64,000 nt of DNA, taken from positions 1-64,000 of the forward strand of contig DASQWB010000032.1 in assembly GCA_035640455.1 (NCBI GenBank). The letters run 5' to 3'. The notes under the pieces are model-generated. The model did not search any database, was not told where the DNA came from, and was given only the letters and a program-made list of their open reading frames with translations. A program made the translations under genes and the position numbers. Below, piece after piece: positions 9,108-16,535 of the stretch. Numbering within the stretch: position 1 is the stretch's first letter; each line of letters starts with the position of its first letter. Source of the DNA: AC-50 sp035640455 (GTDB lineage Bacteria > Actinomycetota > Thermoleophilia > Gaiellales > Gaiellaceae).

Positions 9108-9646
9108 TCGGCGTCCTCGTCAGCGGCGAGGGGACGAACCTCCAGGCCCTCGTCGACGCTGGGCTCCCGGTCGTGGCCGTCGCGTCGAACAGGCCGCAGG
9201 CGCGCGCGCTCGCACGGGCCGAAGCGGCGCGCATCCCGACGGGCGTCTTCGACGCGGCGGACTACGAGAGCCGGGAGGCCCGCGACGAGGCGATGGCGAC
9301 CTGGCTCGAGGGCCGCGGCGTCGAGCTCGTCGTCTGCGCAGGCTTCATGCATCTGCTGCGGAAGCCGTTCCTCGACCGGTATGGAGGCCGGATCGTCAAC
9401 ACACACTCGGCGCCGCTCCCGCAGTTTCCGGGCGCCCACCCAATCGAGGACGTGCTGGCGGCCGGCGTTCCCGAGACGGCGGCGACGATCCACTACGTCG
9501 ACGAGGGCGTCGACTCCGGCCCGGTGATCGCGGCCGAGCGCGTCCCGGTCCGATCGGGCGACAGCGTCGAGACCCTTCGCGCGCGCGTGCAGGCGGTCGA
9601 GCATCGGCTCCTCCCGCAGGTGGTGAAAGAACTCTGCGCGCGCTGA
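9104..9646 (+). CDS. purN: Phosphoribosylglycinamide formyltransferase
   Basis: 180 aa from GTG 9104, overlapping the purM stop, so translationally coupled. Transfers formyl from 10-formyl-THF to GAR. It has the N-terminal GVLVSGEGTNLQAL loop, the catalytic Asn-His pair in IVNTHSAPLPQFPGAHP, and the Asp of YVDEGVDSGPVI. The 'NTHSAPLPQF' segment departs from the commoner NIHPSLLP, but the catalytic residues are kept. Followed directly by purH, with overlap. Confidence 0.9.
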   Translation: MIGVLVSGEGTNLQALVDAGLPVVAVASNRPQARALARAEAARIPTGVFDAADYESREARDEAMATWLEGRGVELVVCAGFMHLLRKPFLDRYGGRIVNTHSAPLPQFPGAHPIEDVLAAGVPETAATIHYVDEGVDSGPVIAAERVPVRSGDSVETLRARVQAVEHRLLPQVVKELCAR

Positions 9647-11166
9647 TCTCGGTCTACGACAAGACCGATCTCGAGGACTTCGCGCGCGGGCTCGAGTCGC
9701 TCGGGGCCGAGCTCGTCGCGAGCGGCGGCACGGCGACGTACCTCGAGGAGGTCGGGCTCCGGCCGACGCGGGTCGACGAGCTCACCGAGGTGCCCGAGCT
9801 CCTCGGCGGCCGCGTGAAGACCCTCCACCCGCGCATCCACGCGGCGATCCTCGCCCGCCGCGACCGCTCCGACGACCTTGCCGCCCTCGGCGAGCAGGAG
9901 ATCGAGCCGTTCGACCTCGTCTGCGTGAACCTCTACCCGTTCGCGCGGGTTGCGGCGAAGCACGGCGTCCGCGAGCACGAGGCCGTGGAGATGATCGACG
10001 TCGGCGGCCCCTCGATGCTCCGCGGTGCGGCGAAGAACTTCGCCCACGTGGCGGCCGTGTCCAGGCCGGAACAGTACGGACGAGTCCTGAACGAGCTGCG
10101 CGCGACCGGCGCCCTGTCGCTCGAGACGCGGCGGACGCTCGCCGCCGAGGCCTTCGCCACGACCGCTGCCTACGAGGCGACGATCGCGCGCTGGTTCGCC
10201 GACCGCGAGGCCTTCCCGGAGAGCTTCATCCCTGTCTTCACGAAGGTGCAGGACCTCGCGTACGGAGAGAACCCGCACCAGCGAGCGGCGTACTACGCCG
10301 AGGTCGGCGCGCGGCGCCATCTCCTCTCGCGCGCCGAGCAGCTGCACGGAAAGGACCTGTCCTTCAACAACCTGGGCGACCTCTCAGCCGCCCGCGCGTG
10401 CGCCGCCGAGTTCACGCTCGCCTGCTGCGTGATCGTCAAGCACGGGAACCCCTGCGGCGTCGCGGTGGCGGCGACGATCGAGGAGGCGTACGAGCGGGCG
10501 CTCGCCTCGGATCCCCTCTCGGCGTACGGCGGCGTCGTCGTGCTCAACCGGCCTGTCGTGCGGGAGCTCGGCGAGCGGCTGGCGGAGCAGTTCGTCGAGG
10601 TCCTGCACGCGCCGGGCTTCGACGACCGCGCGCTCGAGGCGCTGCGCGCGAAGCCCGGCACGCGGATCCTCCTCGACGGCGAGCGGCGGCGCCGCGACGC
10701 GGGCGAGCGCGACTATCGCCGCGTGCTCGGCGGCCTCCTCGTCCAGGATCGCGACGCCGACGTCGACGACCGCGCCGGAATGAGCGCCGTCTGCGGCTCG
10801 CCGTCGGAGAGCGACTGGGGGAGCCTCCTCTTCGCGTGGCGCGTCTGCAAGCACGTCGCGTCGAACGCGATCGTGCTCGCGAAGGGCCTGGCGACGATCG
10901 GCATCGGCGCCGGCCAGCAGAGCCGCGTCGACGCGGTGCGCCTAGCCCTCGAGAAGGCGCGGGCGCACGGCCACGACGTCGGTGGCGCCGTCCTCGCCTC
11001 CGACGCCTTCTTCCCCTTCGCCGACGGGCCCGAGCTCGCCCTCGAGGCGGGCGTCACCGCGATCATCCAGCCCGGCGGCTCGAAGCGCGACGACGAGGTG
11101 GTGACGGCGGTGGAGGATGCGGGCGCCGCGATGATCTTCACCGGCCGGCGCCACTTCCGGCACTGA
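9634..11166 (+). CDS. purH: Bifunctional AICAR formyltransferase / IMP cyclohydrolase
   Basis: Last two steps of IMP synthesis. The protein begins LRALISVYDKTDLEDFARGL, the expected N-terminus, but no ATG, GTG or TTG occurs in frame there. CTG 9634 (or CTG 9643) inside the end of purN is the best start, preceded by GGTGGTGAAAGAA. The MGS-like IMP cyclohydrolase domain comes first (GGRVKTLHPRIHAAIL), then the AICAR transformylase domain (LRYGENPHQ-type stretch here AYGENPHQ, KHGNPCG, and the final IIQPGGSKRDDEV). About 510 aa, normal length. Third gene of a purM-purN-purH operon. Confidence 0.9.
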   Translation: MRALISVYDKTDLEDFARGLESLGAELVASGGTATYLEEVGLRPTRVDELTEVPELLGGRVKTLHPRIHAAILARRDRSDDLAALGEQEIEPFDLVCVNLYPFARVAAKHGVREHEAVEMIDVGGPSMLRGAAKNFAHVAAVSRPEQYGRVLNELRATGALSLETRRTLAAEAFATTAAYEATIARWFADREAFPESFIPVFTKVQDLAYGENPHQRAAYYAEVGARRHLLSRAEQLHGKDLSFNNLGDLSAARACAAEFTLACCVIVKHGNPCGVAVAATIEEAYERALASDPLSAYGGVVVLNRPVVRELGERLAEQFVEVLHAPGFDDRALEALRAKPGTRILLDGERRRRDAGERDYRRVLGGLLVQDRDADVDDRAGMSAVCGSPSESDWGSLLFAWRVCKHVASNAIVLAKGLATIGIGAGQQSRVDAVRLALEKARAHGHDVGGAVLASDAFFPFADGPELALEAGVTAIIQPGGSKRDDEVVTAVEDAGAAMIFTGRRHFRH

Positions 11167-11173
11167 GGCGAGG

Positions 11174-11344
11174 CTAGCGTCTACCGCGTCGCGCGAGCTC
11201 GAGCAACCGTTCACGCACCTCGAAGTACCCACGGCGCCCGTGCTCGTACATGGCGCGCCCGAGCTCCTCCATCTCGCGCGCCCGTCGAAGGCGCTCTTCC
11301 TGCTCCGGCGTGAGCCCCGGAGGGATCTCAGGTGCCTTCGTCAT
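11174..11344 (-). CDS. Small charged hypothetical protein
   Basis: 56 aa, starting ATG 11344 inside the stop of the upstream gene (ATGA overlap). Nearly all helix-forming and rich in Arg/Glu (TPEQEERLRRAREMEELGR), so probably a short coiled helix. Family unknown. Coding status rests on the tight overlap and GC3 pattern. It is convergent with purH, 7 nt apart. Confidence 0.5.
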   Translation of the reverse strand: MTKAPEIPPGLTPEQEERLRRAREMEELGRAMYEHGRRGYFEVRERLLELARRGRR

Positions 11345-11601
11345 TGCCGCAGCATACCGCTGGCCTCGACTCGCTCCCGAAGCGCCTCGAGCCGAAGTCG
11401 CAGACCCTCTATCTCGTCTTGGACGACATCCCAGGCCGACGTCGTCGTCGAGGCCAGTTCGGTCCACTCGGCGCCTTTGCCACGCTCGAGATAGAGGAGC
11501 AAGCCTGAGCCCATCGCCGTCGCGGGAAGCTTCTGCGGAACCGCCATGAAGGCGGGCAGCACGAGCGCCACGGCCGTCACCGCGACCGCTCCCGTCCGCA
11601 C
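11341..11601 (-). CDS. Small membrane-anchored coiled-coil hypothetical protein
   Basis: 86 aa from GTG 11601. An N-terminal hydrophobic segment (about residues 4-22) is followed by a helical, Leu/Arg/Glu-rich tail (about 60-82) with coiled-coil character. Forms a two-gene unit with the next ORF through a 4-nt overlap. No family recognised. Confidence 0.5.
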   Translation of the reverse strand: MRTGAVAVTAVALVLPAFMAVPQKLPATAMGSGLLLYLERGKGAEWTELASTTTSAWDVVQDEIEGLRLRLEALRERVEASGMLRQ

Positions 11602-11721
11602 CGCCTGCCGCTCGCTCCCCGCCGGCGAGGATAGGCTCAGCCGCGCCCGCGCGGAAGTGGCCGGAATAGCGTCGTCGGCAAGCTCGTTCGCCCACCACGA
11701 CGCCGACCCGGAGGAGATCGC

Positions 11722-13161
11722 ATGCCCGATGCCCCGAACCGCCGTTCCTGGTTGACGCTCGCCGTCGTCGGCGCCGCGTTCTTCATGACCGTGCTCGACG
11801 TCGCGATCGTCAACGTCGCGATCCCGTCGATCCAGCGCGACCTGAACATCGCCGAGGAGACGGTGCAGTGGGTGATCACGGCGTACGCGATCACGTTCGG
11901 GGGCTTCCTCCTCCTCGGGGGACGGATGGCCGACCTGCTCGGCCGGCGCCGGATCTTCGTCGTCGGCTTGATCCTCTTCACGGCTGCGTCGCTGACGTGC
12001 GGGCTGGCCGACAGCGCGGGCGTGCTAGTCGCCTCGCGGGCGGTGCAGGGCCTCGGCGCCGCGATCATCTCGCCGGCGGCGCTCTCGATCGTCACGACGA
12101 CGTTCACCGAGGGCGCCGAGCGGAACAAGGCGCTCGGGATCTGGGGCGCGCTCGGCGGCTCGGGCGCCGCAGCCGGCGTCCTGTTCGGCGGGATCCTGAC
12201 GAAGTACCTCGGCTGGGAGTGGATCTTCTTCGTCAACGTTCCGGTCGGGGCGCTCGTGTTCGCCCTGACCTGGCCGATCGTGCCGGAGAGCCACGCGGAG
12301 CTCGGGCACAGGCGCTTCGACGCGGCCGGAGCGGTAACGGTGACCGGCGGCTTGGCGCTGTTCGTCTACGCGATCTCGAAGGCGCCGGACGTCGGCTGGG
12401 GCTCGACCCGCACGATCCTGCTGCTCGTCGCCTCGGCCGCGATGCTCGCCGCGTTCACGCTCTGGGAGCTGCGCACGAGTGCGCCGCTGATGCCGTTCAG
12501 GATCTTCCGGCTCCGCTCGCTCGCGGCCGCGAACGTCGTCGGCTTCCTGCTCGGCGCCGTCATCTTCGCCAACTTCTTCGTCCTCACCCTCTACGTCCAG
12601 CAGGTGCTCGGCTGGTCGGCGCTCCGAACCGGCCTCACCTTCCTCGCCACCGCAGGGACGACGGTGATCTGGGCCGGCGTCTCGCAGGCGCTCGTCACGC
12701 GGTTCGGTCCCCGGCCCGTGATGGTCCTCGGGATGCTCGTCCTCGCGGCCTCGCTCGGCTGGTACACGCAGATCCCCGTCGACGGCCATTACTGGCCCGA
12801 CCTCCTTCCGGCCTACATCACCTTCGCGCTCGGGCTCGCCTTCTCGTTCATCCCGGTCTCGATCGCGGCCCTCTCGCAGGTCGCTCCGCACGAGGCAGGA
12901 CTGGCATCCGGCCTCATCAACACGAACCAGCAGATCGGCGGCGGGATCGGCGTCGCCGTCGCGGCGACCATCTTCACCTCGCACGCCAACTCGTTGCTCG
13001 CGAGCGGCCACACGCCGACCGATGCGTTCACCTCCGGCTACCAGCACGCCTTCTGGGCGCTTCTCGCGATCGCGCTCGTCGGGGCGTTCACAGCTGCGGT
13101 GCTCCTCCGCGGCCGCGCGGAGCTCCCTGCGAAGGCGACGGCGGACGTGCCGGCCGTTTAG
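11722..13161 (+). CDS. MFS drug exporter, DHA2 (EmrB/QacA) type, 14 membrane segments
   Basis: 479 aa with GGAGGAG 5 nt ahead of the ATG. The first helix carries the DHA2 signature FMTVLDVAIVNVAIPSI. Motif A follows helix 2 (GGRMADLLGRRRIF) and motif C appears later (GLGAAIISPAALS, then GGSGAAAGVLFGG). The hydrophobicity pattern gives 14 helices. Likely a proton-coupled exporter of toxic compounds; substrate unknown. A double-hairpin repeat follows its stop directly. Confidence 0.88.
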   Translation: MPDAPNRRSWLTLAVVGAAFFMTVLDVAIVNVAIPSIQRDLNIAEETVQWVITAYAITFGGFLLLGGRMADLLGRRRIFVVGLILFTAASLTCGLADSAGVLVASRAVQGLGAAIISPAALSIVTTTFTEGAERNKALGIWGALGGSGAAAGVLFGGILTKYLGWEWIFFVNVPVGALVFALTWPIVPESHAELGHRRFDAAGAVTVTGGLALFVYAISKAPDVGWGSTRTILLLVASAAMLAAFTLWELRTSAPLMPFRIFRLRSLAAANVVGFLLGAVIFANFFVLTLYVQQVLGWSALRTGLTFLATAGTTVIWAGVSQALVTRFGPRPVMVLGMLVLAASLGWYTQIPVDGHYWPDLLPAYITFALGLAFSFIPVSIAALSQVAPHEAGLASGLINTNQQIGGGIGVAVAATIFTSHANSLLASGHTPTDAFTSGYQHAFWALLAIALVGAFTAAVLLRGRAELPAKATADVPAV

Positions 13162-13162
13162 C

Positions 13163-13236
13163 TGAGGCGCCGCTTGCGGCGCCGCCGTCAGGACACGCGC
13201 GCTCGGCCCGCGTGTCCGTCTGAAGCGACCGGTCGA
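13163..13236 (+). repeat. Double-hairpin 3' element with GACCGGTC tail, copy 1
   Basis: Begins TGAGGCG 1 nt after the MFS stop. Hairpin 1: GGCGCCG (13166-13172) with CGGCGCC (13177-13183). Hairpin 2: GGACACGCG (13191-13199) with CGCGTGTCC (13209-13217). Then GTCTGAAGC and the 8-bp palindrome GACCGGTC (13227-13234). Copies at 17.7 and 54.9 kb share this plan with base-pair-preserving changes. Confidence 0.75.
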
Positions 13237-13265
13237 CACGCCCGACGGCGCCGCGGCCGTCTAGG

Positions 13266-13790
13266 CTACGGCTTCCAGAAGCGGTAGAAGCCCGGGCCGA
13301 ACGCGCTGAACGCGGCGAGGAAATCTTCGAGCGCCCGCGCTTTCTCGAGGCCGCCGCCGTTCACCGGGTCGTAGCCCGCGTCCCGAATCAGCCGCTCGGT
13401 CACGTCCCGCGACTCGTCGTCCGCGGCGTACAGGCAGCCGGGCCGCTCGGGCTGCTCGTCGATCTGGTCGTAGAGCCGGGCGAAGTTGAGGTTGAAGGCC
13501 TTCGCGACGGGACCGCCGGTGATCGACTTGACCTCGTGCGCAAGCGAGGGGAACTGCTCGTCTCTGCCCGCGAACGCGTTCGTCGCGTCGACGACGACCT
13601 TGCCCTCGAGGCCCGTCACCTTCCCGAGCGCATCGGCGATCGCCCCGGACGGCACCGCGACGAGCACGGCCTCGGCGCTCGAGGCGTCGCCGCCCTCCTT
13701 CCCGAGCTCCTGCACCTCGTGACCGGCCTTGCGCCAGCGTGCGGCGAGGCCGCCGCCGACGTTGCCCCTGCCGATGACTGTGATGTTCAT
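13266..13790 (-). CDS. NADP-binding F420-reductase-like oxidoreductase
   Basis: 174 aa. The N-terminus MNITVIGRGNVGGGLAARW is a Rossmann dinucleotide-binding loop of the F420_oxidored/NADP-oxidoreductase coenzyme-F420-dependent family. A later VVDATNAF and KAFN segment match the family's active-site region. It may act as an F420:NADP reductase or a small NAD(P) oxidoreductase; specificity is not visible. A -10 box (TAATCT on the minus strand, 13798-13803) lies 7 nt before the ATG, so it is probably leaderless. Confidence 0.75.
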   Translation of the reverse strand: MNITVIGRGNVGGGLAARWRKAGHEVQELGKEGGDASSAEAVLVAVPSGAIADALGKVTGLEGKVVVDATNAFAGRDEQFPSLAHEVKSITGGPVAKAFNLNFARLYDQIDEQPERPGCLYAADDESRDVTERLIRDAGYDPVNGGGLEKARALEDFLAAFSAFGPGFYRFWKP

Positions 13791-13797
13791 GGGCCGC

Positions 13798-13803
13798 AGA
13801 TTA
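13798..13803 (-). promoter_or_regulatory. -10 box TAATCT, leaderless start
   Basis: Reads TAATCT on the minus strand with 7 nt to the ATG at 13790. It overlaps the stop codon of the aminotransferase remnant upstream. Confidence 0.5.
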
Positions 13804-13930
13804 GCCGCCTGCCACCCGTCGGAGGGCGCGCGCCGCCGCCAGGATGTCGGCCGCCAGCTCGACGTCGCCGACGATCCCGACCGAGACGCGCAGGAAGGAC
13901 GAGTAGCCGCGCCGGTAGATCGCCCGAGCT
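13801..13930 (-). pseudogene. C-terminal remnant of a PLP aminotransferase
   Basis: On the minus strand a frame ending in TAA (13803-13801) reads IYRRGYSSFLRVSVGIVGDV and then a helix ending RALRRVAGG. This is the C-terminal 'lRiSvG..eE' block of class I/II aminotransferases of the HisC type. No N-terminal part is present and no start codon is near, so this is a leftover 3' fragment. Confidence 0.55.
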
Positions 13931-14003
13931 CCGCGAGCCGGTCCGAGCCCTCCGCACACTTCCTCCGATCCGGGCCGTCGCCATTTTCCTCAGCCGCGCG
14001 ATC

Positions 14004-14009
14004 TAAGCT
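14004..14009 (+). promoter_or_regulatory. -10 box TAAGCT, leaderless start of the CBS gene
   Basis: TAAGCT with 8 nt to ATG 14018; no Shine-Dalgarno in between. Confidence 0.5.
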
Positions 14010-14017
14010 TTCGGCGG

Positions 14018-15412
14018 ATGCCTCCTGAGTATCCGACCGTCCTCGACCTGGTGGGCCGGACGCCGATCGTCCGCCTCCAGAAGCTCGGCGCGCGCGTCGA
14101 GCCGGCCCTGCTCGCGAAGCTCGAGTATCTGAATCCCGGCGGCTCCGTCAAGGACCGGATCGGCCTACCGATGATCGAGTCCGCCGAGCGCGAGGGGAAG
14201 CTCCGGCCGGGCGGCACGATCGTCGAGCCGACGTCGGGCAACACCGGCGTCGGACTTGCCATCGGCGCGGCGATCAAGGGCTACCGGTGCATCTTCGTCA
14301 TGCCCGACAAGATGAGCCAGGAGAAGATCGCTCTCCTCCGGGCCTATGGCGCCGAGGTCGTCATCTGCCCTACCGCCGTCGAGCCCGACTCGCCCGAGAG
14401 CTACTACTCGGTCTCCGACCGGCTCGCCGAGGAGATCCCCGGCGGCTACAAGCCGGACCAGTACTCGAACATGGCGAACCCGCAGGCGCACTACGAGCGC
14501 ACCGGCCCCGAGATCTGGGAGCAGACGGACGGGGAGATCGAGGCGATCGTCATCTCGGTCGGCACGGGCGGCACGATCTCCGGGGTCGGCCGCTATTTCA
14601 AGGAGCGGAAGCCGGAGGTGCTGATCGTCGGCGTCGACCCGGAGGGGTCGGTCTACACGGCGAAGGACGAGCAGGACGTCCACCCGTACCTCGTCGAGGG
14701 CATCGGCAAGGACGCGTGGCCGAAGACGATGGACCCGAGCGTCGTCGACGAGTGGATCAGCGTCTCCGACCGCGACTCGTTCCTGACGGCGCGCCGGCTC
14801 GCGCGGGAGGAGGGCCTCCTCGTCGGCGGCTCGGGCGGCACGACGGTGTTCGCCGCCCTCGAGGTCGCGCGGCGCTTCGGCCCGGAGGCGTGGATCCTCA
14901 CGCTCATCCCCGACACCGGGCGCAACTACCTCTCGAAGTTCTACGACGACAAGTGGATGCTCGAGCACGGCTTCGTTGAGCGAGTCGCGCCCACACCCAC
15001 CGTCGAGCAGGTGCTCCGCTCGAAGCGCTTCGAGGAGGCGGACGTGCCCGACCTCGTCACGATCGCGTCGCACCAGAAGGTCGGCGAGGCGATCGACGTC
15101 ATGCAGCGCTACTCGATCTCGCAGCTCCCGGTCGTCCGCGACGGCGAGGTGACCTCGCTCGCGGACGTGATCGGTTCGCTGCACGACCGCGACGTCCTCG
15201 AGCGGGTCTTCCGGAACCCGGACTCGCTGCACGAGGACGTCGTCGCCGCGATGCAGCCGCCGCTCGCCGCGATCGAGGCCGGCGAGTCCTTCGACGAGGT
15301 GTTTACGACGCTGACCGGCAGGACGAACGCGATCGTCGTCGCCCGGGCCGGAAAGCCGATCGGCGTCCTCACGCGCTCCGACCTGCTCGAGTACCTCGCC
15401 CACCGGCGGTGA
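14018..15412 (+). CDS. cbs: Cystathionine beta-synthase
   Basis: 464 aa. A PLP fold type II catalytic domain with the Lys45 Schiff-base motif NPGGSVKDRIGL, the Asn-loop TSGNTGVGLAIGAA and the phosphate loop GTGGTISGVGRYF is followed by a tandem CBS-domain pair (about residues 350-460) of the kind that regulates such enzymes. Condenses serine (or an activated serine) with homocysteine to cystathionine. It is the first gene of a four-nt-overlapping run with bolA and the glutaredoxin, with a cystathionine gamma-lyase/synthase gene 1.1 kb downstream. Confidence 0.9.
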   Translation: MPPEYPTVLDLVGRTPIVRLQKLGARVEPALLAKLEYLNPGGSVKDRIGLPMIESAEREGKLRPGGTIVEPTSGNTGVGLAIGAAIKGYRCIFVMPDKMSQEKIALLRAYGAEVVICPTAVEPDSPESYYSVSDRLAEEIPGGYKPDQYSNMANPQAHYERTGPEIWEQTDGEIEAIVISVGTGGTISGVGRYFKERKPEVLIVGVDPEGSVYTAKDEQDVHPYLVEGIGKDAWPKTMDPSVVDEWISVSDRDSFLTARRLAREEGLLVGGSGGTTVFAALEVARRFGPEAWILTLIPDTGRNYLSKFYDDKWMLEHGFVERVAPTPTVEQVLRSKRFEEADVPDLVTIASHQKVGEAIDVMQRYSISQLPVVRDGEVTSLADVIGSLHDRDVLERVFRNPDSLHEDVVAAMQPPLAAIEAGESFDEVFTTLTGRTNAIVVARAGKPIGVLTRSDLLEYLAHRR

Positions 15413-15639
15413 CCGCTTCCCTCGAGGCACGGCTCCGGGAGGCGTTTCCGGACGCGACAGAGCTCTCCGTGACCGATCGGACGGGCGGCGGCGACCACTT
15501 CCACGTGCGGGTGAGGAGCGCGCGGCTGAACGGCCTCTCGCTCGTCGATCAGCACAAGCTCGTCTACGAGGCGCTCGCAGAGCCGCTCGCCGATGGCACC
15601 ATTCACGAGCTGAGGATCACGACGAGGGGAACCGAATGA
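15409..15639 (+). CDS. bolA: BolA-family protein
   Basis: 76 aa from GTG 15409, overlapping the cbs stop by 4 nt (GTGA). It shows the BolA fold with the GGGDHFHVRVRS segment, a conserved His and the typical LVDQHKLVYEAL helix ahead of IHELRITT. BolA proteins partner monothiol glutaredoxins in iron-sulfur or iron signalling; the next gene is such a glutaredoxin, overlapping by 4 nt. Confidence 0.88.
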   Translation: MTASLEARLREAFPDATELSVTDRTGGGDHFHVRVRSARLNGLSLVDQHKLVYEALAEPLADGTIHELRITTRGTE

Positions 15640-16007
15640 GCGAGCTTCGCGACACCATCCAGCAGGTCATCGAGAACGAGCCGGTGGCGCTCTTCATGAA
15701 GGGGACGCCGCAGTTCGTCATGTGCGGCAACTCCCAGCGCGCGCTGCAGGCGCTCCGCGAGGCGGGCGCGCCCGTGACCGCGGTGGACATCCTGCCCGAC
15801 CCACGCATCCGCCAGGAGCTCTCGGCGCTCTCCGGCTGGCCGACGATCCCGCAGGTCTTCGTCCGCGGCGAGCTGATCGGCGGCGCCGACATCGTCGAGG
15901 AGCTGGCGGCGACCGGCGAGCTGGAGCGGAAGCTCCAGGAGAAGTTGGGGGCGGACTACCGTGCCGACGGCGCTAACGGACGCGTCGTCGACGTCTTAGC
16001 TGCCTAG
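15636..16007 (+). CDS. grxD: Monothiol glutaredoxin, Grx4 type, with CGNS active site
   Basis: 123 aa. Single-domain monothiol glutaredoxin with MKGTPQFVMCGNS as the active-site loop, WPTIPQVFVRGELIGG for glutathione binding, and a helical end. The usual CGFS is CGNS here: the Cys and Ser stay but Phe is Asn. Its C-terminal extension beyond KLGADY is longer than usual. Coupled to bolA by a 4-nt overlap, so a BolA-Grx heterocomplex carrying a [2Fe-2S] cluster is expected. Confidence 0.88.
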   Translation: MSELRDTIQQVIENEPVALFMKGTPQFVMCGNSQRALQALREAGAPVTAVDILPDPRIRQELSALSGWPTIPQVFVRGELIGGADIVEELAATGELERKLQEKLGADYRADGANGRVVDVLAA

Positions 16008-16027
16008 GACGCAGCCTCGACGAGTGG

Positions 16028-16486
16028 TCAGGGCGCCACAGCTCGTACTCCTCGAGGCCGGCGCGGCGCGCGTCGAGTGAGCACAGGAGCGCGGTGACGA
16101 CCGCCGGGTCGAACTGCGTGCCGGCGTTTCGCTCGAGCTCCGCGCATGCGGAATTCGACCGCGAGCGCCGGCCCGTAGGGCCGCGGCTCACCATCGCGCG
16201 GAAGGCGTCGCAGACGGCGACGATGCGGGCGCCGATCGGGATCGCCTCGCGCCGCAGGCCGTCCGGATAGCCGCCGCCGTCCCAGCGCTCGTGGCTCGAG
16301 CGGACGATCGGGACGGCCCCGGCCAGGGCTTCGATCGGGGCGAGGATCCGCTCGCCAACGACCGGGTGGGTGCGCATCAGGGCCCACTCCTGGTCGTCGA
16401 GCGCGGACGGCTTATCGAGGATCAACTCCGGGATCCGGATCTTGCCGATGTCGTGGAGGGCGCGACACGCACCAAGGGGGATGCCT
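16028..16486 (-). pseudogene. Decayed HD-GYP phosphodiesterase fragment
   Basis: On the minus strand HD-GYP landmarks follow in order: LHDIGKIRIPELIL (about 16425-16470), HPVVGERIL, SSHERWDGGGYPDGL, GARIVAVCDAF, and NAGTQFDPAVV. Between DAF and the last block the frame shifts twice (RPYGPALAVEF lies in a different frame). The N-terminal sensor or receiver part is missing. HD-GYP enzymes hydrolyse cyclic di-GMP. This copy is truncated and shifted, hence called a pseudogene. Confidence 0.75.
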
Positions 16487-16522
16487 CATCACCGGTTCGG
16501 AGGTTTGCCCGTTGCCCGTGCC

Positions 16523-16528
16523 TAGAAT
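16523..16528 (+). promoter_or_regulatory. -10 box TAGAAT, leaderless start of metB
   Basis: TAGAAT with 7 nt to GTG 16536. This argues against the longer frame that starts at TTG 16512. Confidence 0.55.
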
Positions 16529-16535
16529 CGGCCGC

